Source: a bacterium CG2_30_54_10 (lineage in GTDB: Bacteria > Muiribacteriota > Ozemobacteria > Ozemobacterales > Ozemobacteraceae). From it: a stretch of 6,343 bases of DNA. Under the pieces are notes generated by a model. The model was given only the letters and a program-made list of their open reading frames with translations. It did not search any database and had not been told where the DNA came from. Numbering within the stretch: position 1 is the stretch's first letter; each line of letters starts with the position of its first letter. The DNA is taken from contig MNYA01000172.1 of NCBI GenBank assembly GCA_001872985.1, forward strand, positions 1 to 6,343, given 5' to 3'. Below are positions 1 to 5,334 of this stretch, one piece after another. Both the position numbers and the translations under genes were made by a program.

Positions 1-117
1 AATAATGGGATTCTCGAGAAAACCTCTCCAAATTCTCCATTCATCATTCATCCTTCATCATTTCCTCTATCTTCATTTTTTCAAACCGCTAAACTCTTAC
101 CAGACACTTTACATGTT
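1..117. other. AT-rich intergenic tail with degenerate short repeat
   Basis: This stretch lies downstream of the minus-strand fusion gene and holds no credible gene. Bases 33-60 are a run of degenerate ATTCATC/CTTCATC units (GATGAA-like on the other strand). Bases 11-20 (TTCTCGAGAA) form a perfect 10-bp palindrome. No stem followed by a T-run is visible on the minus strand, so I cannot call a terminator for the neighbouring gene. A plus-strand frame from base 5 to 259 is open but has no Shine-Dalgarno sequence and runs into the antisense of the real gene, so it is not called. Confidence 0.55.
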
Positions 118-1569
118 TCAGACCACGCTTTCTTGGCCATTCATTGAGAAGATAATCTTGTCGAGGCCGAACTCGCTCTTGAAGCGGTTTGCAAAGCTAA
201 TCAGCGCGACCACATTCTGGTTCAAAAGCCACTTGGCGGTTTTCCCTTGCAGGGCGTAGACGGACTCTCCCCCGCGCATTGCGGGCGGCTTGAGTTGGAC
301 ATTCCGTAGGATTGCGCCGAGTTCCTGACTGCCGGTTTCGGCCCATCGGCGTGCCAATTCGTGTTTTCCGGGATCGCTTTCAAACTCCGGCAGGAACAAT
401 CCCAGGGTTTGGTCGAAAAGCAGATCCTCCGCCAGTTCCATGATTGTTTTTGCCAGCGGGAGGGTCGGTTCCCTTTGGATCAGAACCTTCACATCGGGAG
501 TGCGATTCCCGAAGAGGGGCTTGATGAATGGGAGCTGAAAACGCAGGAAAGCCTTGTCTTCATCAAGGATCTTGCCTTCCTTGGTCGGGTCGTCGGTCAG
601 GTGGTTGACACCATACACGACCTTCGTCGGGTCTACTTTCCAACTTCGGCGGGTTTCCTCGAAGTGCTTGATCAGTCCGTTGACTGAGACGTTCTTGCTT
701 GAAATGAGGTAGACGATTTTCTCGACGCTCTGGACGATTTCCCTGGTAACCTTCGTAAACATCGAGCTGGAGTCTACAACGATGAACTCAAAGCTCTCCA
801 TGACCGTCTTCATGAGTGAAAACGTATGAAACTCCTTCAGTCGCAGATCGGTGAAACCGTTCTCCTGGGGAGAAATGGTGGAGATGCCGCAAGGCGCCAC
901 CTCAGTGTATTTTCGAATTTCAGCAATACGTTCGCGGTCCACCAGTTCGTCGATAATGCGGGAATGTTTGGACATCCCTAACGACTGGGCGAGCTTGTCG
1001 TCACGAAGATTGGGATCGTATAAAAGGACTTCTTTCCCGAGGATTTGCTTCATCGCCCAAGCAAGGTTGCGTGCGAACAAGCTTTTCCCTGAGCCGCTGT
1101 CGGGGCCCATAACGGCGTAGACGAAAGCTCTTTTCTCGGTTCCGGTTCCGGTTCCGATGTTGGATTTGACAAGACGTTCGCAAAGGGTTTTGATAATTGC
1201 CAAAGCAACCCCTGGAGCGGATTTAAGGAGGGCATGAAAATCTTCCTTGCGGATGCGAACGAGTTCGGTCTCCGCAAGTGCAATAGCGCTAGCCGTACGA
1301 GGTTCTTCAGTGAGAAGAGCCATTTCACCGAAATATTCACCGAGCTTCAGGTGGGTCAGTATCTTCCGCCCGCTTTTTCCGTCATCGCAGAAAATCTGGA
1401 CAATCCCTGATTTGATGACGAACATTGTGTCAGCAGCCTGGCCTTCCTTGCAGATCACCGCATCCCGCCCGTAATGAAGGGATTCAGACTGGGTCGAAAG
1501 CGGCCCCAACTCATCATCGGTCAATCCTGAAAACAGGGATACCTTGCGCAGAAATTCGTTCTGATTCAT
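118..1569 (-). CDS. Cyclic nucleotide-binding domain / MinD-ParA-like P-loop ATPase fusion protein
   Basis: This 483-residue cytoplasmic protein has two recognisable modules. Residues about 12-130 are a cyclic-nucleotide-binding domain. Its phosphate-binding cassette reads FGEMALLTEEPRTASAIA at 80-97, and it keeps the Glu (E82) and Arg (R91) that contact ribose and phosphate in cAMP/cGMP-binding members. A Gly-Thr linker (139-144) leads to a SIMIBI-type P-loop domain. That domain shows GPDSGSGKS at 155-163, an A'-like strand VLLYDPNLRD at 181-190, and a Walker-B-like strand FIVVDSSSM at 262-270. Asp157 occupies the place where MinD/ParA proteins carry their signature lysine. Residues about 385-483 match nothing I recognise. 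There is no helix-turn-helix, signal peptide or membrane segment. The ATG start is supported by GGAGG (1576-1580), 6 nt upstream, and by the promoter at 1596-1624. I infer a second-messenger-responsive ATPase of positioning or regulatory type; the ligand and partner are unknown. Confidence 0.85.
   Translation of the reverse strand: MNQNEFLRKVSLFSGLTDDELGPLSTQSESLHYGRDAVICKEGQAADTMFVIKSGIVQIFCDDGKSGRKILTHLKLGEYFGEMALLTEEPRTASAIALAETELVRIRKEDFHALLKSAPGVALAIIKTLCERLVKSNIGTGTGTEKRAFVYAVMGPDSGSGKSLFARNLAWAMKQILGKEVLLYDPNLRDDKLAQSLGMSKHSRIIDELVDRERIAEIRKYTEVAPCGISTISPQENGFTDLRLKEFHTFSLMKTVMESFEFIVVDSSSMFTKVTREIVQSVEKIVYLISSKNVSVNGLIKHFEETRRSWKVDPTKVVYGVNHLTDDPTKEGKILDEDKAFLRFQLPFIKPLFGNRTPDVKVLIQREPTLPLAKTIMELAEDLLFDQTLGLFLPEFESDPGKHELARRWAETGSQELGAILRNVQLKPPAMRGGESVYALQGKTAKWLLNQNVVALISFANRFKSEFGLDKIIFSMNGQESVV
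1138..1155. repeat. Three tandem GGTTCC hexamers inside the fusion gene
   Basis: Three exact copies of GGTTCC (GGAACC on the coding strand) encode Gly-Thr-Gly-Thr-Gly-Thr at residues 139-144, exactly between the cyclic-nucleotide domain and the P-loop domain. The unit is six bases, so gain or loss of copies would change linker length by two residues without shifting the frame. Confidence 0.85.
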
Positions 1570-1595
1570 GACAGCCCTCCCTCTGAAGTTGAACT

Positions 1596-1624
1596 ATCCT
1601 ACAGGTGGGGGAAAATGGTGTCAA
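1596..1624 (-). promoter_or_regulatory. Sigma70-type promoter of the cyclic-nucleotide/ATPase fusion gene
   Basis: On the minus strand a perfect -35 box TTGACA (1619-1624) is followed by a 17-nt spacer and a -10 box TAGGAT (1596-1601, 4 of 6 matches to TATAAT). Transcription would start near 1589, giving a leader of about 20 nt that contains the Shine-Dalgarno sequence. This suggests the gene is transcribed independently of yifB upstream. The 157-bp gap (1570-1726) contains no other gene, and I see no clear intrinsic terminator for yifB in it. Confidence 0.7.
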
Positions 1625-1726
1625 CCAAACCAATCAAGACTTTTGCCTCACCACCCGTAGCGTGGCGTACCATTCGTTTTGACAAAGTTCCCTTACTGTT
1701 ATGCGACTTGTTAATTTGTAGAAAAA

Positions 1727-3259
1727 TCAGGGGCTACCGAATGGATCGAGAGTCCGATATTGGATGGCTTCGACGACATGATTTGTCGCGATCCGTTCCT
1801 TTCCATCAAGGTCGGCGATGGTTCGGGCCACCCGGATCAGCTTGTCGTATGCCCGAGCGGAAAGGCTGAAGCGGCGAACCGCTTCCAACAAAATCTTTTG
1901 GGCCGGCTCATCGAGTTCACAGTCTTTTTTCAAAACTTTCGGCGGAAGGTGGGCATTGAGCACGATCCGGCTTCTCGGATGGCGTCCCTTTTGGAACTCT
2001 CTTGCAGCGAGGACGCGTTCCCGGACTTTGGCTGACGGTTCGGATTCGACTGAGCCGATGAGTTCCTCGGAAGGGAGGCGCGGCACGGGTATCTGAAGAT
2101 CGATCCGATCGAGCAGCGGCCCGGAGATCCGTTGTTGGTAGGCGCGAACCTGGCTGGGAGAGCAAGTGCAGCGCCGGATCGGTTCAGTGAAATTTCCACA
2201 AGGGCAGGGGTTCATTGCAGCGATCAACTGGAACCGGGCGGGGAAACTTGTGGTATGGGCCGCCCTGGCGATGGAGACGCGCCCTTCGGAAAGCGGCTCC
2301 CGCAGGACTTCCAGGACAGCTTTTTTGAATTCGGGCAGTTCGTCGAGAAACAGGACGCCGTTGTGTGCCAGGGAAACTTCTCCCGGAGCCGGATTGCGTC
2401 CTCCGCCGATTAGCGCAACATCGGAAATGGTGTGGTGCGGATCACGGAACGGCCTATGTTTGATGATACCGTGACCCGCCGGAAGGATCCCTTTGATGCT
2501 GAAAATCTTTGTTATCTCCAGGGATTCTTCAAACGACAACGGTGGAAGGATCGAGGGAAGCGCCCTTGCCAGCATGGTCTTTCCAGTGCCGGCCGGACCG
2601 ACGAAAAGCAGATTGTGACCTCCGGCGGCGGCGACCTCGAGAGCCCGCTTGGCAAACGCCTGGCCTTTCACCTCGGCCAGATCCACGACCTGGAAAAGTG
2701 CTGGGGAATCGGCCGCTGCTTCCTGAAATGGAGCGATCGGAAACGGCGCCTGGCCTTTGAGAGCGGATACGAGATTTTCAAGGGTATCGAAGCCATGAAC
2801 CATCAGCGATGGGACGGCGGATGCTTCGGCGATGTTGTCGGAGGGAACCACCAGCCCAGAAAGGTTTTGTTCCTTGGCCAGCAGCGCGAGTGGGAGAATT
2901 CCGTGCGTATGGCGAAGGCGGCCGTCGAGGGACATTTCCCCAACGAAAAGTTTTCCGTCGATATTTGCAAAGGGAACGAGTCCGAGGGCGGCAAGAATTC
3001 CGACGGCTATCGGCACGTCGAGGCCGGCTCCTTCCTTCCTGACGTCAGCCGGAGCAAGGTTTACGGTGATCCTGCGAGATGGCAGATCGAGTCCTGCATT
3101 TTTCAGTGCCGCCCGAATGCGCTCCCGTGCTTCATTTACAGCGGTGTCCGGAAGTCCCACAACCGTGAAGGCGGGAAGTCCTCCTGAAATGTCAACCTCC
3201 ACCTCAATGAGAAGCGGTTCAAAGCCGCTGATTGAACCTGTAAGGACTCGAGCAAACAT
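1727..3259 (-). CDS. comM: YifB/ComM-family AAA+ ATPase (Mg-chelatase-like)
   Basis: This 510-residue protein is the usual length for YifB/ComM. Residues about 20-140 form the N-terminal Lon-protease-S5/ChlI-like domain that opens this family. The AAA+ core carries Walker A GPAGTGKT (221-228), the family signature FRDPHHTISDVALIGGG (271-287), Walker B VLFLDE (302-307) and a four-cysteine cluster CPCG...CTC (Cys352, 354, 364, 366). It also has GPLLDRIDL (380-388) and a C-terminal Mg-chelatase-type helical segment with SARAYDKLIRVARTIADL (467-484). In Vibrio cholerae, ComM is a hexameric branch-migration helicase that helps integrate DNA during natural transformation. Many non-competent bacteria also carry the gene, so competence is not proven here. 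All key residues are intact. The ATG start matches the family's N-terminus (M-x-A-R-V-L). The nearest purine-rich site, AAGGGG (3273-3278), lies a rather long 13 nt upstream. Confidence 0.95.
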   Translation of the reverse strand: MFARVLTGSISGFEPLLIEVEVDISGGLPAFTVVGLPDTAVNEARERIRAALKNAGLDLPSRRITVNLAPADVRKEGAGLDVPIAVGILAALGLVPFANIDGKLFVGEMSLDGRLRHTHGILPLALLAKEQNLSGLVVPSDNIAEASAVPSLMVHGFDTLENLVSALKGQAPFPIAPFQEAAADSPALFQVVDLAEVKGQAFAKRALEVAAAGGHNLLFVGPAGTGKTMLARALPSILPPLSFEESLEITKIFSIKGILPAGHGIIKHRPFRDPHHTISDVALIGGGRNPAPGEVSLAHNGVLFLDELPEFKKAVLEVLREPLSEGRVSIARAAHTTSFPARFQLIAAMNPCPCGNFTEPIRRCTCSPSQVRAYQQRISGPLLDRIDLQIPVPRLPSEELIGSVESEPSAKVRERVLAAREFQKGRHPRSRIVLNAHLPPKVLKKDCELDEPAQKILLEAVRRFSLSARAYDKLIRVARTIADLDGKERIATNHVVEAIQYRTLDPFGSP

Positions 3260-3282
3260 GCAATTGGTGTAACCCCTTCCTC

Positions 3283-3311
3283 TTGCGGATGGCGAGAATG
3301 TTTTGTATAGT
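3283..3311 (+). promoter_or_regulatory. Probable sigma70-type promoter of the TPR/CFI-box gene
   Basis: TTGCGG (3283-3288, 3 of 6 matches to the -35 consensus) and TATAGT (3306-3311, 5 of 6 to the -10) are separated by 17 nt. The predicted start near 3318 leaves a leader of about 105 nt before the ATG at 3423. It is the best plus-strand match I found in the 163-bp spacer (3260-3422). Confidence 0.5.
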
Positions 3312-3321
3312 GGGTGGGCTC

Positions 3322-3351
3322 AGAATACCCGCAACTCCGATTGTTGGTCAA
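3322..3351 (-). promoter_or_regulatory. Possible sigma70-type promoter of yifB/comM
   Basis: On the minus strand TTGACC (3346-3351) is followed after 18 nt by TATTCT (3322-3327, 4 of 6 to the -10 consensus). The start would be near 3315, giving a leader of about 55 nt. The match is moderate. An alternative -10, TATACA (3304-3309), has no good -35 partner. Confidence 0.35.
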
Positions 3352-3422
3352 GCCAGGGTCGGTGTCGCCGGAGTGGGCCACTTTAAATCGCTTTGGGCGC
3401 CGGGACAAGGAGGAGAAAACCG

Positions 3423-4880
3423 ATGGCAGACAATCTTTCCCCACCCACTGAGCCCGGGTTTCAGACATCGCCTGAAATTCAGCCGGCCTCGTTAACAATC
3501 GAAGATGCGCTGCGCCGTGATGATTTCAATTTTGCCGAGCGACACCTCGAATCCTACCGGAACGAGTATGGCGAGACGCCTCATTACCTTTATTTCCTCG
3601 CCAGGGTAAAAATCGGGTTGAAATTATTCCGGGAAGCCAACGAACTTCTGAAAACGCTTTATTACAAATACCCGGTCTTCATGGCCGATCGTCCTGATTA
3701 CGAGAACTTTAAGCGTGAAATGATCCTGCCGAAAATGGAAGCTGCCGGCGCCCTTTGGAAACAGATATTGACCAGGATTCCAAGCAAAGCAGGAACAATC
3801 GAAGGCATGCAGCCGAATGAGGCGCCCCCCCCTGAAAAAGCGCTTTCCCCCCTGGAACAGGAAGCTTTGCAGAACGATTTGGGCGAGGCTTTCGAAGCAT
3901 TTAAATCCGTCGTCGCGGTCGAAACAATGCATGTCGATGCCCTGAAAGGAATGATCCTCTGCGCCACGGAACTCGGGAATGTGGAAGAGGTGATGCAATA
4001 CAAGGCCCGGCAGGATGAGGCCCCCAAATATTGGGAAGGCCTCAAGGCCAGACGCGCCGAAAGCGCCCTGATCGAGGCGAAGAAAGCCTTCAAGGACGAG
4101 AACCTCGACCTTTCGAACCGGATTCTGAACCTGGGCCTTGAAACGCTTTCCGATGACCCCAAGCTGCTGGTTCTGAAGGGTGAGATCCTTCTGAAGAAGG
4201 GAATGTTCCGCGAGGCGCTGGGGTGCGTGGAGCTTGTTTCCAGCCGGTATCCCAACCATTCAGAGGCGATGCGCACTCGCGGAAAAATCCTCGCCGCACG
4301 GTTCGATCATGACTTCAGCCGTGGGCAGCAGCTTCTGGCCGAAGCTGACGGAAAACCCACCGGATCGACCGCTCAAGCAGCCCTCGCCCATGATGCGCTA
4401 GGATGTTTCCTCGACGCATTGAACTTCGATTCTGCCAACATGCTCGCTCTCGCCGGGGTATACAGGTGCCATCAGCTTTGCAATAATCCACTGAAGGCCC
4501 ACGCTGCCTTGACCCGCATCAAGGAGTTGGATCCAAGTTTTAAACTTCCCGATCCACAAAAAAAGAAGGCCGCCCGGGAAGAAGAATTCATGCCCGAGCC
4601 ATGTTTCGTCGCAACTCGCATTTTCGGCGCTGACAGCCCTGAAACCCATTCACTGCGAAGGTTCCGAGATGATCGGCTTCGGAAGAGTTTTTGGGGAAGG
4701 ATTCTGATCCGTTGCTATGCCAGGGTTGGACCGGCGCTTTCACAGGTTCCAGGTCGCGGCCCTTTACTTCCCTTGATCCGGTCATTTCTGCGAAGCTTCG
4801 TCCGTACCGTAACTGTATTACAGTTTGCACGAAAGCCGCAGAGAGCGCGGAAGAAGGAAAATAATACCAATTTTTGGTAA
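3423..4880 (+). CDS. TPR-repeat protein with C-terminal CFI-box domain
   Basis: I chose the ATG at 3423 (485 residues) because AAGGAGG (3407-3413) lies 9 nt upstream; a TTG at 3393 would put this site inside the gene. The body (about 22-375) is helical with degenerate TPR-like pairs, clearest at 33-85 and 210-285 (for example DPKLLVLKGEILLKKGMFREAL), and with a less regular pair at 320-372. Residues 129-146 are a Pro-rich linker. The C-terminus matches the CFI-box module: CFVATRIFG starting at Cys394, then LRRFRDDRLRKSFWGR (411-426), a Cys-Tyr-Ala-Arg/Pro segment and the helical SFLRSFVRTV. It ends in a basic tail (KPQRARKK). No signal peptide or confident membrane helix is visible. TPRs usually scaffold protein complexes; the CFI-box has no assigned function that I know of. 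The cellular role is unknown and the convergent neighbour gives no clear clue. Confidence 0.85.
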   Translation: MADNLSPPTEPGFQTSPEIQPASLTIEDALRRDDFNFAERHLESYRNEYGETPHYLYFLARVKIGLKLFREANELLKTLYYKYPVFMADRPDYENFKREMILPKMEAAGALWKQILTRIPSKAGTIEGMQPNEAPPPEKALSPLEQEALQNDLGEAFEAFKSVVAVETMHVDALKGMILCATELGNVEEVMQYKARQDEAPKYWEGLKARRAESALIEAKKAFKDENLDLSNRILNLGLETLSDDPKLLVLKGEILLKKGMFREALGCVELVSSRYPNHSEAMRTRGKILAARFDHDFSRGQQLLAEADGKPTGSTAQAALAHDALGCFLDALNFDSANMLALAGVYRCHQLCNNPLKAHAALTRIKELDPSFKLPDPQKKKAAREEEFMPEPCFVATRIFGADSPETHSLRRFRDDRLRKSFWGRILIRCYARVGPALSQVPGRGPLLPLIRSFLRSFVRTVTVLQFARKPQRARKKENNTNFW

Positions 4881-4891
4881 GAGTTTACCCA

Positions 4892-4918
4892 TTTGAAAAT
4901 TTTGAAAATTTTGAAAAA
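4892..4918. repeat. 9-bp tandem repeat (TTTGAAAAT)x3
   Basis: There are two exact copies of TTTGAAAAT (4892-4900, 4901-4909) and a third ending in A (4910-4918), starting 11 bp after the TPR gene's stop codon. The A-tracts recur every 9 bp, close to one helical turn, so the segment may be intrinsically bent. It lacks the GC stem of an intrinsic terminator. Confidence 0.8.
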
Positions 4919-4938
4919 AAATGCTGTATTTTTCGAGT

Positions 4939-4970
4939 TCGATAAGATTTTGCGGTACCGAAATTATCGA
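4939..4970. repeat. Inverted repeat TCGATAA / TTATCGA around a CGGTACCG palindrome
   Basis: TCGATAA (4939-4945) and TTATCGA (4964-4970) are perfect 7-bp inverted arms with an 18-nt centre. The centre contains the 8-bp palindrome CGGTACCG (4953-4960). It could be a weak hairpin or a dimeric binding site. The arms are short and AT-rich, so chance is possible. Confidence 0.4.
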
Positions 4971-5010
4971 TAGGAAAAGAAAGATAACTAAATTTGAAAG
5001 AATTTTCGGC

Positions 5011-5040
5011 CGCAGATGAACGCAGATTAACGCAGATTTG
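5011..5040. repeat. Three tandem CGCAGAT decamers
   Basis: Three consecutive 10-bp units read CGCAGATGAA, CGCAGATTAA and CGCAGATTTG. A fourth unit identical to the third lies at 5309-5318. Decamers of this kind recur between genes in many unrelated bacterial genomes, from general recollection, and their function is not established. Antisense translation gives the familiar ICVNLRSSAAE-type peptide seen in over-predicted ORFs. Confidence 0.8.
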
Positions 5041-5112
5041 TATCATCTCAATAATCCGGGGGAGGCATGAGAGCGCACCGGAGGGCGCAAAGCACCCGAC
5101 CGCAGGGGATGA

Positions 5113-5137
5113 GCCTCGCGAATTTACTTCGCGAGGC
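5113..5137. repeat. Hairpin GCCTCGCGAA-TTTAC-TTCGCGAGGC
   Basis: A perfect 10-bp stem (5113-5122 with 5128-5137) closes a 5-nt loop. It is not followed by a T-run on either strand, so it is not a standard intrinsic terminator. It looks like a REP-type palindrome and sits 1 nt from the GC-rich palindrome into which the small element inserted. Confidence 0.8.
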
Positions 5138-5138
5138 G

Positions 5139-5295
5139 AAGGGGGGCGCGTGCCCCGAATGGTGCTTAGATAAGGAAATTCTTGAGAAAAATGCTCGGAA
5201 TAAAATTCGTGCTCATCAGTGTTTACCCATCGTAGAAAAAGTATTGGAGAAGCCAAAGTAGGCTTAACTAAGCACCATTCGCGCGTGCCCCCCTT
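5139..5295. repeat. GC-rich palindrome AAGGGGGGC/GCCCCCCTT split by an insertion
   Basis: The left arm is AAGGGGGGC (5139-5147) and the right arm GCCCCCCTT (5287-5295). Conceptually removing the 124-bp element and one 11-bp duplication joins them as a perfect 9-bp stem with a GCGT loop. It is followed on the plus strand by TATTG (5296-5300), so C6 leads into TTTATT. In that state it would resemble a strong intrinsic terminator or REP-like hairpin between the convergent genes. Confidence 0.65.
5157..5280. mobile_element. 124-bp MITE-like element with 11-bp target duplication
   Basis: The ends GAATGGTGCTTAG (5157-5169) and CTAAGCACCATTC (5268-5280) are perfect 13-bp inverted repeats. They extend to 18 bp with one mismatch (GAATGGTGCTTAGATAAG against GAATGGTGCTTAGTTAAG). 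Exact copies of GCGCGTGCCCC abut both ends (5146-5156 and 5281-5291), as expected for an 11-bp target-site duplication. There is no room for a transposase, so the element would be non-autonomous. Duplications of 10-13 bp are typical of the IS4 family, but I cannot match these ends to a named IS. The interior is AT-richer than its surroundings and carries one open frame (to TAG at 5259-5261), possibly a relic of a parent element's coding end. Confidence 0.7.
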
Positions 5296-5298
5296 TAT

Positions 5299-5327
5299 TG
5301 AGAAGTTACGCAGATTTGGACTTCTCA
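5299..5327. repeat. Hairpin TGAGAAGT/ACTTCTCA with a CGCAGAT unit in the loop
   Basis: TGAGAAGT (5299-5306) and ACTTCTCA (5320-5327) form a perfect 8-bp stem, extendable by one T-G wobble. The loop is then exactly the 11-bp ACGCAGATTTG repeat (5308-5318). It lies 7 nt past the stop codon of the acyltransferase gene, in that gene's 3' untranslated region. It lacks a U-run downstream on the minus strand, so any termination role would be non-canonical. Confidence 0.6.
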
Positions 5328-5334
5328 CTACTCC

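Larger units (their letters stand above)
5030..5318. repeat. 11-bp direct repeat ACGCAGATTTG bracketing the GC-rich block
   Basis: ACGCAGATTTG is present exactly at 5030-5040 and 5308-5318. Just inside these copies, TCTCAATAA (5046-5054) and TTATTGAGA (5295-5303) are perfect inverted repeats, offset by 5 and 4 nt from the left and right direct repeats. This could be a 267-bp insertion (132 bp without the internal 124-bp element and its 11-bp duplication). The direct repeat is itself a unit of the CGCAGAT family, so independent repeat copies are an alternative. Confidence 0.4.
4881..5334. other. Repeat-dense gap between convergent genes
   Basis: This 454-bp gap holds no convincing gene. It is AT-rich to about 5005, then switches abruptly to GC-rich repeat sequence, with an AT-richer insert at 5157-5280. 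Its components are listed separately. An open frame on the minus strand (4885-5328) and one on the plus strand (5067-5261) both cross several repeat boundaries, so I treat them as by-products of the repeats. I see no standard intrinsic terminator directly after either flanking stop codon. Confidence 0.75.

Noticed and set aside
2432..3187. 251-codon plus-strand open frame opposite yifB
   Set aside because: It is entirely antisense to the highly conserved YifB/ComM gene and is an artefact of that gene's codon bias.
3624..4259. 211-codon minus-strand open frame opposite the TPR gene
   Set aside because: It is antisense to a gene with a strong Shine-Dalgarno sequence and a recognisable C-terminal domain. 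It shows no motif of its own.
4865..4879. TACCAA/TTGGTA inverted repeat across the TPR stop codon as a terminator
   Set aside because: The stem is six AT-rich pairs with a 3-nt loop and no T-run after it, too weak for an intrinsic terminator.
4883..5230. 10-bp direct repeat GTTTACCCAT at 4883-4892 and 5221-5230
   Set aside because: One copy lies inside the small element with no matching boundaries. A repeat of this length in 450 bp is compatible with chance.
5067..5261. 64-codon plus-strand open frame with GGGGGAGG just upstream of its ATG
   Set aside because: It crosses the hairpin, the split palindrome and the small element boundary, so it is a chimera made by the insertion. The Shine-Dalgarno-like run is only about 1 nt from the ATG.
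5011..5318. CGCAGAT units plus hairpins as a CRISPR array
   Set aside because: Units are 10 bp and directly abutting, there are no regular unique spacers, and no cas genes are present.
4885..5328. 147-codon minus-strand open frame
   Set aside because: It spans every repeat in the gap and translates the CGCAGAT array as ICVNLRSSAAE. It has no ribosome-binding site or protein-like domain structure.
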